Shown in pieces: positions 27,701 through 38,116 of a stretch of 64,000 nt of DNA. The notes beneath the pieces are model-generated. The model did not search any database. It worked only from the letters and a program-made list of their open reading frames with translations, and was not told where the DNA came from. The DNA comes from Nereocystis luetkeana (lineage: Eukaryota > Sar > Phaeophyceae > Laminariales > Laminariaceae): the NCBI GenBank assembly GCA_031213475.1, contig JARUPZ010000016.1:2165140-2229139 (forward strand). Direction: 5' to 3'. Positions within the stretch are counted from its first letter, which is position 1, and the number at the start of each line of letters is the position of its first letter. Position numbers and translations under genes: made by a program.

Positions 27701-29952
27701 AAAAAAAAGACCGCTTCAAAAAAAATATACAAAAAACGTACACTACTCGTCGCTGCAATACGAGGCTACGTACGTCTACGCTACGTGCAGGTCGGCCGCG
27801 CGCGCACAAGACTCAACGGCACCATCAACAAAATAATCCCACTAGTAACGCAAGCAAGCACTCAAACTCCCTGCCCTATGCCGCCCTGCCCAACCAGGAA
27901 GTCCAGGACGATGATGGCCCCCAGGTAGTCCATGACGATCCAGACGCCTGTCGAAAAAAAGAGACGCGAGGGCGGGAGCGAGCAGGCCCACCGAGGCGAT
28001 AATGCCTCGGAGCAAGAAAAAACACTAAAAATGGCCTGCCCGCTCCCCCCGCAGACGACACGCGGAAAGAGTCAGGATGAACAGCCTAGCGGCGGAGTAG
28101 GGCATGCTACCATACCAACAGCGCCACTTGTGACACAACCTAAATCTCAAAACCTAGCAATCTCGCGATAAACCCGACACGGCGCCAAACCCGTACGCTC
28201 GCCCGGCATGACGCTTCCAAATTTCTGAGCGCAGGATTTACATGCCCACGACCATCTCGCCGCCCACAAAGACTCAAAGACCACAAAAACACCCAAGCCC
28301 AGACTCACACCAACCCCGACCGACACAGCGCTTGAATTTCAAGTAGCGAACATTTCCATGCCAACCCGGACCCGTACCCTCACCCGGCATGGCGCTACCG
28401 AATTTCTGAGCGCAGGATTTACATGCCCACGACCATCTCGCCGCCCACAAAGACTCAAAGACCACAAAAACACCCAAGCCCAGACTCACACCAACCCCGA
28501 CCGACACAGCGCTTGAATTTCAAGTAGCGAACATTTCCATGCCAACCCGGACCCGTACCCTCACCCGGCATGGCGCTACCGAATTTCTGAGCGCAGGATT
28601 TACATGCCCACGACCCTCTCGCCGCCCACAAAGACTCAAAGACCACAAAAACACCCAAGCCCAGACTCACACCAACCCCGACCGACACAGCGCTTGAATT
28701 TCAAGTAGCGAACATTTCCATGCCAACCCGGACCCGTACCCTCACCCGGCATGGCGCTACCGAATTTCTGAGCGCAGGATTTACATGCCCACGACCCTCT
28801 CCCCGCCCACAAAAACACAAAATCTCACAACCAAGCAGACTCACGCTATCTACCTGGACACGGCGCTCAAATTTCCAAGAGCAAATTCACGTGCCCTTAA
28901 TTTCTACAAAGACAACGCCAAATAACGACAACACCATACAACAAACAGAAACTTAGCTGACAGCTCTTGGAGTCCAGCCCGCAGATCTTCATCTTGGCCG
29001 CCTTGAAGCACACCTTTTTTTAGGGGAGAGAGAGAAAGGGACGGGGGGTGAGAGCTGCAGTACCGATAGTAGCGCCACGCTCAGGAAACACTGCTCGAAA
29101 CAAACAAAACAAGCGAAACAAAAAATTAAAACAGGAAAACAAAGAAACAAAAAAAATCAAAGCGAAACTAAAACAAGAAGGGGGAAAAAAAAGACCGCTT
29201 CAAAAAAAATATACAAAAAACGTACACTACTCGTCGCTGCAATACGAGGCTACGTACGTCTACGCTACGTGCAGGTCGGCCGCGCGCGCACAAGACTCAA
29301 CGGCACCATCAACAAAATAATCCCACTAGTAACGCAAGCAAGCACTCAAACTCCCTGCCCTATGCCGCCCTGCCCAACCAGGAAGTCCAGGACGATGATG
29401 GCCCCCAGGTAGTCCATGACGATCCAGACGCCTGTCGAAAAAAAGAGACGCGAGGGCGGGAGCGAGCAGGCCCACCGAGGCGATAATGCCTCGGAGCAAG
29501 AAAAAACACTAAAAATGGCCTGCCCGCTCCCCCCGCAGACGACACGCGGAAAGAGTCAGGATGAACAGCCTAGCGGCGGAGTAGGGCATGCTACCATACC
29601 AACAGCGCCACTTGTGACACAACCTAAATCTCAAAACCTAGCAATCTCGCGATAAACCCGACACGGCGCCAAACCCGTACGCTCGCCCGGCATGACGCTT
29701 CCAAATTTCTGAGCGCAGGATTTACATGCCCACGACCATCTCGCCGCCCACAAAGACTCAAAGACCACAAAAACACCCAAGCCCAGACTCACACCAACCC
29801 CGACCGACACAGCGCTTGAATTTCAAGTAGCGAACATTTCCATGCCAACCCGGACCCGTACCCTCACCCGGCATGGCGCTACCGAATTTCTGAGCGCAGG
29901 ATTTACATGCCCACGACCATCTCGCCGCCCACAAAGACTCAAAGACCACAAA

Positions 29953-30695
29953 AACACCCAAGCCCAGACTCACACCAACCCCGACCGACACAGCGCTTGA
30001 ATTTCAAGTAGCGAACATTTCCATGCCAACCCGGACCCGTACCCTCACCCGGCATGGCGCTACCGAATTTCTGAGCGCAGGATTTACATGCCCACGACCC
30101 TCTCGCCGCCCACAAAGACTCAAAGACCACAAAAACACCCAAGCCCAGACTCACACCAACCCCGACCGACACAGCGCTTGAATTTCAAGTAGCGAACATT
30201 TCCATGCCAACCCGGACCCGTACCCTCACCCGGCATGGCGCTACCGAATTTCTGAGCGCAGGATTTACATGCCCACGACCCTCTCCCCGCCCACAAAAAC
30301 ACAAAATCTCACAACCAAGCAGACTCACGCTATCTACCTGGACACGGCGCTCAAATTTCCAAGAGCAAATTCACGTGCCCTTAATTTCTACAAAGACAAC
30401 GCCAAATAACGACAACACCATACAACAAACAGAAACTTAGCTGACAGCTCTTGGAGTCCAGCCCGCAGATCTTCATCTTGGCCGCCTTGAAGCACACCTT
30501 TTTTTAGGGGAGAGAGAGAAAGGGACGGGGGGTGAGAGCTGCAGTACCGATAGTAGCGCCACGCTCAGGAAACACTGCTCGAAACAAACAAAACAAGCGA
30601 AACAAAAAATTAAAACAGGAAAACAAAGAAACAAAAAAAATCAAAGCGAAACTAAAACAAGAAGGGGGAAAAAAAAGACCGCTTCAAAAACAAAT
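29953..30695. repeat. Truncated last unit of the left array
   Basis: Matches the unit up to GCTTCAAAAACAAAT and then breaks to unrelated sequence at CGATTCTGG. The break lies in the A-rich stretch, about 163 bp past the GGGTGAGAG landmark. Confidence 0.9.
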
Positions 30696-30948
30696 CGATT
30701 CTGGCGAGTAGGGTGGGTCTCGTTGCTTTGTACGTGGTGCGTTGGGTACATAGGGACGTGAGGAGTAGTTTGCAAGTTAGTTGACTGTATTTGGAGCACT
30801 ATTGATGGAGAAATGGTAATTCCCGTGCTCCTTACTGTGTTGGGGTATAACTTTGCCTGCTGCAGCTGTTTAACATAGATACGTTGGTCATTGTTTTGTT
30901 GCTGTTTGCTCGGTATTGACTTGAGTGCACATCTTTTTTTCAACACAG
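30696..30948. other. Junction sequence, nothing recognised
   Basis: Single-copy, GT-rich sequence between the left array and the candidate exon at 30949. It holds the T-rich tract that would serve as a splice acceptor for that exon. No repeat or gene recognised. Confidence 0.5.
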
Positions 30949-31197
30949 ACCTGCGGTCAAATGCCCCAAGATTTGGCAAGAGGATTCGCTCGGTCTCTGG
31001 GTTACTGCCCTGGCGCGCTGGTTTTATTGGAACAGGTCAAACGAGGATACATCTGCTCTATCCCCGGGAATCCGGGCGCGCCTGCAACCTGTACTATTAT
31101 GTCTCTCTACCGAGGATCATTTAACATAAGTATTGGCTTGGATGAGGCCTCCTCCGCCGGGCAGGAGGTCCCGTCCGGTATTTCCCGTCCGCGCTGA
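30949..31197 (+). CDS. Candidate terminal exon, unknown protein
   Basis: A strong acceptor (TTTTTTTCAACACAG) is followed by an open frame of 82 codons ending at TGA 31195-31197. It begins TCGQMPQDLARG, has Cys at several positions (TCG, GYCPG, YICS, ATCT), a PGNPGAP turn-rich segment, and ends GISRPR. I do not recognise the family. There is no in-frame upstream start other than one reading through the T tract, and upstream lies the array, so a first exon cannot be placed. It would be on the opposite strand to the beta-helix gene. It could be a chance frame. Confidence 0.3.
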   Translation, partial: TCGQMPQDLARGFARSLGYCPGALVLLEQVKRGYICSIPGNPGAPATCTIMSLYRGSFNISIGLDEASSAGQEVPSGISRPR

Positions 31198-31464
31198 GTA
31201 GAGGCGAATCACAAACTCTTCGCGGGGTTAGTATACCTGTAAATGATCTCGGTATACAAGCCCAAGAATACTAATCCTACTGCCGGGTGGGTGGGATGGT
31301 CTCAAGAAATAGAGCGACCAACTCCACTCCCGGGGTTTCGGGAGCGAAAGGAAGAAGTGATCTTTATTCGACACAAATTCCGCGACATTGCGATATAATC
31401 AATGGTTCCATTATTTGTGACAAATTTGAGTCCATGGATTGGATCGCCAGTTTACCCTTGAAAA

Positions 31465-31537
31465 AGAAAGCAAGCACCGGGGGGCAGAAGGGACGACACC
31501 TGTGGCCACGGCTCGTCCAGAAGCTGGAAAGTAAAGA
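31465..31537 (-). repeat. Dispersed repeat R1, copy a
   Basis: Read on the minus strand: TTTACTTTCCAGCTTCTGG, then a GC-rich core with GTGGCCACAGG and CGTCCCTTCTGCCCCCCGGT. A second, diverged copy lies on the plus strand at 35879-36004. Both copies share the CTTTACTTTCCAG acceptor-like string and the core, and two of the three frames keep conservative changes, so a mobile element fragment or a shared old exon is possible. Confidence 0.6.
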
Positions 31538-31691
31538 AGGTGATGATGAAAACGAATAAACAAATACCGACATCTGGTATATTAATGTTGCATCGGCGGA
31601 ATCGGCGTTCATCTTTGTTGAACGAAAACAATTTGGGCATTCCTTTCGAAACAAACATGTTTCTCCTAGCAGGTACTAATAACATGATGAC

Positions 31692-31847
31692 TTATGTAAA
31701 GCGCCTTTTTCTATCGGGGTCTTTGAGTGATTGCGTCCGAATTTTTGACACCGCCGCTTTCCCAGCTCGTTGCAGAAAAAAGAACAGCCACAAAATGACT
31801 GAGCCAAGCAGAGCGAAGTCAACCACGAAGACGAGAAAGATTAGCAT
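31692..31847 (-). CDS. Candidate single-pass membrane segment (51 aa)
   Basis: ATG at 31847 to TAA at 31692-31694, too short for most gene callers. Residues 1-27 (MLIFLVFVVDFALLGSVILW and on) form one long hydrophobic helix. The rest is strongly basic (QRAGKAAVSKIRTQSL, then RKRRFT), as in a membrane anchor with a cytoplasmic tail. In-frame stops TAG TGA lie two codons upstream of the ATG, so it is either a small separate protein or the end of a last exon that starts inside the frame: CTCTGCTTGGCTCAG at about 31803 is a usable acceptor. It lies on the same strand as, and downstream of, the beta-helix exons, so it might anchor that protein. This link is speculative. Confidence 0.3.
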   Translation of the reverse strand: MLIFLVFVVDFALLGSVILWLFFFLQRAGKAAVSKIRTQSLKDPDRKRRFT

Positions 31848-31849
31848 TG

Positions 31850-32085
31850 ATTGTCACTACAAAAGGCAATACCAGACCAGCAACCCCCCCAGCCCTACTA
31901 CTATACTAAGGGCGGTTGTTATCGGAGAGATTTTTTCCCAGAGTTTCCAAATTTTCTCGATTTGTGAATTGTGTATCAATATACACGAAGAGGCGTTCCG
32001 TCACCATTTGTGTGTGTGTCTTTTTTAGAGGGCGAAATATCTGGAACGCTCACGTAGCACTCACATGGAATGTAGTATTATGCCC
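31850..32085. other. No feature recognised
   Basis: Mixed-composition sequence with a C-run near 31885 and a GTGTGTGTC run near 32011. The plus frame that crosses it has no recognisable domain. Confidence 0.4.
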
Positions 32086-32089
32086 ACGT

Positions 32090-32700
32090 TAGACAGATCA
32101 GATCCCTACTTCTTGATCTAGATCATTTTTGATAGATTTTTCCATGATCTATGGGACCTGCGCGATCTAGATCCTTTCGGGGGTGGTCCATAGGGTCTGT
32201 GTGATCTGCTGTAGCACATGTTTGGGGTGTGGGGAAAACACTATCTACAGGTAGATCTATGACGCACGTTTACCCGGGCGGGGTCTGCCTGAAGGTTTTT
32301 GCACACACGTTTGACCAGGTGGAATCTAGGACCTGTGGGATCAGGATCCCTTCCCACCTTGGGATCTGTAAGATCTGGATGATCTATGATAACACATGTT
32401 TGTGAGGGTGGTATCTAAACGATCTAGATATTTCACATATCTTTACTAATATATATATGAGATTCGTACAAGACGGCTTTTTTATACATATTGGACGGGT
32501 GGGATCTAGAGGATCTGCATGATCTAGCTCATTTTTCCCGGGAAGATCTCTAGGATCTGCACAACCTAGTACATGTTTGGTCTAGGTAGGATCTACAAGA
32601 TCTAGATATTTCACACATGTATGTTCGTCCAGGGTGGATATATATAAGGATCGAGACCGTTGGCACAACATAAAATCGGGGCCGCGATGGGACCTAGATG
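32090..32700. repeat. Degenerate ~45-bp GATC-rich minisatellite
   Basis: GATCTA, GATCTG and CACATGTTT motifs recur with GGGTGGGATCT links. The CATGTTT, CACGTTT or CATTTTT landmark falls near 32123, 32216, 32262, 32304, 32393, 32526, 32571 and 32611; the gaps are multiples of about 44-46 bp. The same sequence type recurs at 47815-48060. Confidence 0.75.
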
Positions 32701-32837
32701 AGCTACACAGTAGGTCATGATCTGTCTGACGTGTGTATATTTGAGAAAACCAAACAAGAAAATCTTGAAGCAAAACAACATGCGTGAACAAAAATCTGGA
32801 AAACCTGGCAATTTCGGACGTAAAAGTATCTTCGATA

Positions 32838-32906
32838 TACCTGATACCAGGTACATGATATCGAATACCAGAGTACAATATTACCTGGTACCTGGTATAC
32901 CGTATC
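32838..32906. repeat. Cluster of TACCWGGTA palindromes
   Basis: Three exact copies of TACCAGGTA or TACCTGGTA (32845, 32882, 32889) plus near copies. Two overlap with a 7-bp step, giving a local palindrome around GGTACC. Other copies are scattered through the single-copy segment. Confidence 0.7.
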
Positions 32907-32979
32907 AAAACTTCACATCATATCATGCAATATCCGATCATACCTATCATACCTATCACCAAAGTAAATCGTAAAAAAT

Positions 32980-33140
32980 TGACGATCTGTTTATCGTTTT
33001 GATATGATATCATGGTCGACCGTTTTTTTTCTTAGCGCCCCGGAAAGCGAGAGGATCTGTTTATCGTTCAACTATTAATATGTAGCGTATGATATGATAT
33101 GATATGCTATCACACTCTATTAATAATATGTGATGTGATA
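32980..33140. repeat. Short direct duplication with GATAT runs
   Basis: GATCTGTTTATCGTT occurs near 32983 and 33053; each copy is followed by GATATGATAT-type sequence and a TGATATC(A/G)TGGTC motif (33007 and 33136). It is a partial tandem duplication of about 70-130 bp. Confidence 0.6.
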
Positions 33141-33144
33141 TCGT

Positions 33145-33490
33145 GGTCTACGTCTTGAGTTACGGCAGTACTGTACTGCTGTAGTTGTATAGTTACTTTT
33201 AGCTTGAGTTTAGCGTTTGTTTGACGATTGCACGTACTGCTTGCAGTACAGCAGTGCAATAACCGCGATACAAGCAGAATGGGCACGACATGATCCACTG
33301 CCCATCCCAAAAACGAAAAATGAGTACGGCGCTATTATATTACGTACCAGGTATACCAAAATCAGTACACTGCTGTATACTACAGGCAGGCGACAGGTAA
33401 TTAGAGTAATAAAGGGCTGGCTTGAGACTGGGAGACATTTCACCTGCCGACGATGATGATGATGACTGATTCATGATGATGACCATTATC
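33145..33490. other. Intergenic, inverted short motifs
   Basis: CAGTACTGTACTGCTG near 33165 and GCAGTACAGCAGTGC near 33243 are complementary in part, with another relative near 33365. A GATGATGATGATGA microsatellite lies at 33452-33485. No gene recognised. Confidence 0.4.
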
Positions 33491-34630
33491 ATTACGGCCA
33501 AAAAGCCAGCCAAGGATCAGGAAGAGCAGGACAAGCTGAGCATGCATAGCTCAGACCACAGGCCACAGAGAAAGTCGTCCTACAGATGATACGAAGGCTA
33601 TTCATAGATGGACTGGGCAAGAGGACAGAGAACGTACAACAACAGCTATCCAGTATCATCGTAGCTGTGCTTGACATCGTCCGGCCCACGGAGCTCCTGC
33701 CATGCAGCAAGACAAGGAGAAGCAGCAGGTGGAGGGAAAGGGAAAAGGGGCAGGGGGAAAAGTGGGAGAAAGGAGGAGGGGGAGGAGATGAGAGGAGGGA
33801 GGGGCTAGGGCTGCAGGCGGAAGAGGAGGAGGAGGAGGAGCAGGAGGAGCAGGCGAGCAGGCGAGAGCATCGGGCGTGTGTGCCCTCGTGAGCGAGCGCG
33901 TGGGAGAGACAGAACAATCCGCGCGCGGGCAGCATATTGCGGAACCTGCCACCCCACGGCTCACTGTTTGCACACCACGGACGCACGTTCTCACAAGGCG
34001 GAGCATGATTGCATCGAAAGGAGCGCTATGCTTCTGCACTGCTGCCTTTAGTACGGCTACGGCGAGCCGCGCACGAGTGAGAGCTGCGGAGAGCGCACTG
34101 CTGCCGGTAAGCGAGCGACCTTGCACGGAACCTCGCGGGACTTATTCTTGCGCACAATTCTATCGAGCGCAGAAAAAGCAAGGCCACGCGCTCGAAGGAT
34201 TACCCCCCAACGGAGACCCCGCCTAGCTCTCTGCTGCTACTGAGCTGCTGCCCTACTGTGACCGAGGTGCACGCGAGCAAGCGCCGCGGCGAGCGCGCTC
34301 CTGCTGGTGAGCGAACGACCTTGCGCGGAATCTCGTGGGAGACTTTCTTCGCGCTAATATAGTCATGGCAGAAAAAGCAAGGCAACTCTCAAGGCATCAC
34401 CTCCGCCCCGCCGAGCTCTTCTGAGTACACGACGGACCTGCACGCAAACAAGAGTATGGGCCGGAACTCACACGAAACTCTGGCTCTATCGCCTCAATGG
34501 CTTGCAGGGACGCGTACCTGAGCTCTGGGGGCGCTGGCCTCTCTAGCAAGCACAGACACAAACGGGGCGCATGGGTCGGCAATGCATGCGAGCGAAGAGT
34601 CTACTGCAACAAGAAGAGAAGAACGGCCTC
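33490..34630. other. GC-rich island, no firm gene
   Basis: GC- and purine-rich sequence (GAGGAGGAG runs at 33770-33860). Long open frames exist on both strands but translate to Pro/Ser or Glu/Arg-rich low-complexity protein. It could be an upstream or first-exon region of an unrecognised gene; nothing in it identifies one. Confidence 0.4.
34070..34420. repeat. ~200-bp tandem duplication
   Basis: GCGAGCGACCTTGCACGGAA near 34110 recurs as GCGAACGACCTTGCGCGGAA near 34310. The surroundings match too: CAGAAAAAGCAAGGC occurs near 34170 and 34370. A partial third copy may follow near 34445. Copies are about 75-80% alike by eye. Confidence 0.65.

Positions 34631-34632
<2 letters not shown>

Positions 34633-34697
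<65 letters not shown>
34633..34697. repeat. (CT)n microsatellite
   Basis: About 32 CT repeats, one interruption near the end. It creates spurious Leu/Ser-rich reading frames on the plus strand. Confidence 0.95.
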
Positions 34698-35188
34698 AAA
34701 AGATCGGCATCGTCGACCTTGCTCGAGAGACCCCATGACCACTGGTCGAAGACGATGGTTGATCATGGCGTGCGTGCGTGTCGAGCAGCTTCTGGAGAGC
34801 GTGGGCATGCACGGGCCCCCAGCAGACGGAGCAGAGTCGGCGAGGCAACCAGGCAGGCAGGCAGGGGCACGCCCTCTCCTGGGTCAACACGATAGACTCT
34901 TCGAAGCAGAGACACGGCGCTTCCCTGCTAACAAGGCCGATTCGCGGGGCCCAGCCCGATGCGCGTGTGGGGCGTTGCTCGGCTGAGGGGGCGGGCGGTG
35001 GTCGTTCTGGTGGAGCTGGGTCGTCAGCGAAGGGTCAGCTGGCAAGCAGAAAAGGGGGTGTTGGTGATGGTGATGTCGCTATTGATGGTGAGGTCGCAGA
35101 GTGAGCAATGTGGCGGGAAGCGGGGGTTGGGAGTGGCCGTTGAGATTTGCGCCTGTGCATATCTTTTTCAGCGCAATGAAACGGATTG

Positions 35189-35328
35189 GTGGAGTTGCCC
35201 CGAAGCCCCGAGACCCCGCCCGGCTGTTCAATGATTGGCCCATGTGTGCGAGCACTTTTTTGCACGAAAATCCGACAGTCCCGTATCCACAAGAAGAAGA
35301 GCAGAAATCCTCGAAGATTCGTATATGA
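35189..35328 (+). CDS. Possible short exon, unknown protein
   Basis: GCATATCTTTTTCAG is a good acceptor ending near 35170. The following frame reads MKRIGGVAPKPRDPARLFND and ends in a Glu/Gln/Lys-rich tail (PQEEEQKSSKIRI) before TGA at about 35328. No family recognised. It may be a last exon or a chance frame; the complementary strand is also open here. Confidence 0.15.
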
Positions 35329-35485
35329 AAGACGTACCGCGCATACACCGGTCCACATTTCCATATGATACGTCCAGGCCTGGTCCAGGCGGTGTGGTGA
35401 TCGTGGCTGTTTGCTAGAATACGGCCAATGTGTACGCGATGTGTATGTTGCTGTGAACTGCTGTCTATACAGTGTACGTGACAAG

Positions 35486-35582
35486 TTAACCCTTTTAGGA
35501 CTGCACTCCCGTTTTGGGGACAAATTACTTAAAAAATTGACTGCTTTGTCCCCGAAACGGGACTGCAGTACTATAAGGGTAA
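35486..35582. mobile_element. TTAA/CCCTTTTAG MITE, copy 1
   Basis: Nearly palindromic. The left arm is CCCTTTTAGGACTGCACTCC then GTTTTGGGGACAAA; the right arm is TTTGTCCCCGAAACGGGACT then GCAGTACTATAAGGG. The left flank is TTAA; the right flank is degraded to GTAA. TTAA targets and CCC ends suggest a piggyBac-type non-autonomous element. Confidence 0.8.
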
Positions 35583-35878
35583 AGGTAAATATTACTTCAG
35601 GCTGAGATAGTAAGAAGCCGCGAACCCGTTCTTGTACGATAATAGCCAAAATAAGAGGAAATTCTCAACTGCTGTCTATTATTGTACTTGACACTAATAC
35701 TGCCATAAACCACATACCAGGGCAGTACGTACTCGTACATTTTTTGTTGTACATGGTACGAGAGGCGTGGTCTACTAAAAAGGTAAAATGTGATGAGATC
35801 TTGAGATCTTGATGATTGATTGTGATGATCATGGTCGATGATGGCGAGCTCCACTGATCTTGATGCCATTTTTTTTTA

Positions 35879-36012
35879 TCTTTTACTTTCCAGCTTTTTC
35901 GTATTAACTCGCAACTTTATGAGGCTTTGCCCTCAGCGGTCTTCTTCTGGCCAAGCCGTGGTCACAGGGATCGTCCCTTCTTCCCCCCGGTACGTGCCTT
36001 CATTTTTATCGC
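35879..36012 (+). repeat. Dispersed repeat R1, copy b
   Basis: TTTTACTTTCCAG near 35881, then after a gap CTTCTTCTGGCCAAGCCGTG, GTCACAGGGATCGTCCCTTC and CCCCCCGG. It matches copy a (31465-31537) in inverted orientation, with about 8 differences across the 45-bp core. Confidence 0.6.
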
Positions 36013-36146
36013 GCACAGGGTTCAGCTCCCACTGCTCGTCGATGTTCATCAAAGGTTGCTAACTTTACGCTCTCGCGCTTTCCGCTATTTATACCTGGTA
36101 GTCAATTTTTTATCTAAAAAGTCCCTACGAGTACGACGAGTATGCA

Positions 36147-36215
36147 CTTGGTGAGACTCGAACCCACGAAATTGATCTTTGTAGGCACGCGGACCACCTA
36201 CCAAGCCACCGGGAA
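36147..36215 (-). ncRNA. tRNA-derived sequence (SINE head or tRNA relic)
   Basis: On the minus strand an A-box TGGCTTGGTAGG (36197-36208) and a near-perfect B-box GGTTCGAGTCT (36154-36164) are separated by 32 nt, the spacing in a real tRNA. The T arm pairs (GTGGG with CTCAC). A loop T-ACA-A stands where the anticodon would be. The acceptor stem (TTCCCGG against CAAGTGC) and anticodon stem do not pair, so this is not a working tRNA. A T-run follows about 45 nt downstream. A tRNA-derived SINE or decayed tRNA gene fits best. Confidence 0.5.
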
Positions 36216-36223
36216 CGCCATGG

Positions 36224-36622
36224 AAAAGCCCTTGATGTTTTTTTCCCCCTCCTTTTTTTTGTGGTCACATTCTTTTAGGTCGCGAAAAAAAATATATACA
36301 TGGTACATACGTATGCTACGTACTCTTGGCGCTTTGAAGAAAGAAGTCCACGTGTTCTGTACCCAGCACAGTTACAACCCATCATTGGGCCCACAGCGCA
36401 ATGTGGTAACATAAGTGTAGGTAAACACCGGAAAAACAAAAGCAGTGCCTGTGCGTACGTACGACTATACTTGTTGTGCACATTAAAATCACTCTATCTA
36501 CGTTGTACTGGGTCGACAGCCTACAGATGGGCCTCCTTTATCGAGGGCGGCATTCTTCTTGTCCGAGAGTCTACGTCTACAATAAACTAAGGCCCACGGC
36601 GGTGCAATAATACTTACAGTAA
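36224..36622. other. No gene recognised
   Basis: T-rich stretch at 36238-36260, poly-A near 36285 and TACGTACGTACGAC near 36455. No repeat family or coding signal found. Confidence 0.4.
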
Positions 36623-36907
36623 ATGAGCTCGTGCTGCTATATGCCACGTATCCTAAAGCTTATTTTCGGTCGGCGGTCAAAAGCTGAGAAGAGCATTCGG
36701 GATTTAAGAGCGGTCAAATCGGCACGTCCCGTCTATAAAAAATGGGATCTATACCCGTGTTTTGCCCCCAACATACAAGAAGAGCGTTGTGTAGTCAAGA
36801 GCGCCTGTTTGGGCTTGTCACGGTACTCGGGGGGTACCCGCGGTATAACACTTACGCGGCTTCATGACGGCACTATGTGTGTGAGTTTCGAGGGCTGCAT
36901 GACGTGA
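36623..36907 (+). CDS. Unidentified 94-aa reading frame
   Basis: ATG to TGA. The product starts MSSCCYMPRILKLIFGRRSK, is basic in its first half and has 8 Cys overall. No domain recognised. No flanking promoter or splice evidence beyond a TTACAG just before the ATG. Probably chance, but composition is not low-complexity. Confidence 0.15.
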   Translation: MSSCCYMPRILKLIFGRRSKAEKSIRDLRAVKSARPVYKKWDLYPCFAPNIQEERCVVKSACLGLSRYSGGTRGITLTRLHDGTMCVSFEGCMT

Positions 36908-38110
36908 TGTCGACGGACGCTGCCCGCTTCACCTCCAACTTTACATATATTACGACGAAAAAATTGACATAACGACGCCAAAGGCAGCAACATCCCCCCG
37001 TTCCTGCAACTTCTTACACTGGGACGATGGCCGACGTTGGTTGCCGTACGTACGTACGAAGTACTCCATAATCAAGCCAAAAACAATGACTCGCGCGCAA
37101 CTCCGCACGACGGGATATCCAAGTATAGACATGCAATACTCGCGTCTGAGCGTGAAAAGTGAGTATCGGTTCTACCAACACCGCTATCATATATATGCCT
37201 GTATAGCCCCGCCAAATACGTAAGCGAAAAGGCACTATTACCGCCACCACTGCCACTCCCTTCCAAATCCACGTCTATTTACGTTATAGACTTTTTGTGT
37301 AGGGCATTTTATTTACTTTGAGCCGCGTGTTTTGTCTCCTCCCGCGCATAAATACGTACACGACAAACAACGTCGTATCGAATGCCCCCAATTGCAGCGA
37401 TACTTACCGAACCTGACGTTAGCTTCTGTCCTCTCCCTCCTGGGTGCTTCGTAGGGACGGGGTGCACCCTGCTCATGACCTACAGTAGTATGCCAGAACG
37501 CATGGAGCTCTCGAGCGCAAGCCGCTCAATATACGTATAATCGTGGGCAAGCTCATGATGCATCGACCATGAGAGGCAATATCGCCTATCGATACTTCTT
37601 TCTATTTACTACAGATCTTCTTCTATCTATAGATGATCCACTTCGTATCTTACAGAACGGTTGATAGGTACTGTAATTTCCCGGATTACAACGACCTGTA
37701 TCACACGGCTTTCCCTAGGGACGCGGTTTGATCCCACTGCCCCGCTACCGCGCCAACACACCTATTAATACGCGAAGGTTACCGACTGGGTTCCCTGATG
37801 GGTTATATATCTACTGGTGTTACCCACTGATGTTACCCCCTGGGGTATATACGTATACCAGGTATTGTGCTAGTCTACATAATGATAAGAGGTAACCCAA
37901 TCACTACAGCCAGGGTAAGCTTTCTTGTGACGTTCTCCACCCCCCTTGGATTGGAACAGCGGGGTCTTTGCTTGGGGCCGTATCGGTTGATGGCGGACCC
38001 CATACGCGCCTACCCAACTTACGGAGACCCAGCTATTGAGGACACCCTTCTAGCTATTAACGACGCACGTGCATGTTTTTTTGTATAACATGAAACACTC
38101 GATGCGAAAT
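36908..38110. other. No gene recognised
   Basis: Mixed sequence with tetranucleotide-like ACGTACGTACG at 37048, and TTACCC(A/C)CTG repeats near 37820-37850. A short plus frame (37867-38088) is not recognisable. Confidence 0.4.
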
Positions 38111-38116
38111 TCAAAC

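Larger units (their letters stand above)
1..30695. repeat. Left tandem array, 1484-bp unit
   Basis: Head-to-tail array of about 21 units. The same unit landmark (start of the GGGTGAGAG segment) recurs at 671, 2155, 3639, 5123, 6788, 8272, 9756, 11240, 12724, 14208, 15692, 17176, 18660, 20144, 21628, 23112, 24596, 26080, 27564, 29048 and 30532. Every spacing is 1484 except 5123 to 6788, which is 1665. Units differ by only a few substitutions. Each unit has a block of 181-bp monomers, a purine-rich and A-rich stretch, a GC-rich stretch with a hairpin, and two exon-like fragments on the minus strand. The array continues off the left edge and stops at about 30695 inside the A-rich stretch. No reading frame runs through it. 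It is a complex satellite or amplified segment; near-identity means recent homogenisation or assembly effects. Confidence 0.97.

Noticed and set aside
1-30695. CRISPR array or rDNA repeat
   Set aside because: No short repeats with unique spacers; no rRNA or 5S sequence seen in the unit.
1-30695. LTR retrotransposon or virus concatemer
   Set aside because: No reverse transcriptase, integrase or capsid coding capacity in a 1484-bp unit, and no terminal repeats.
31540-32028. 162-codon plus frame
   Set aside because: No domain; crosses repeat edges; the opposite strand gives a more protein-like membrane segment over part of it.
33492-34126. Pro/Ser-rich minus frames of 156 and 164 codons
   Set aside because: Arise from GGA-rich simple sequence; no motif.
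35035-35649. 204-codon minus frame
   Set aside because: Runs straight through a MITE and has no recognisable domain.
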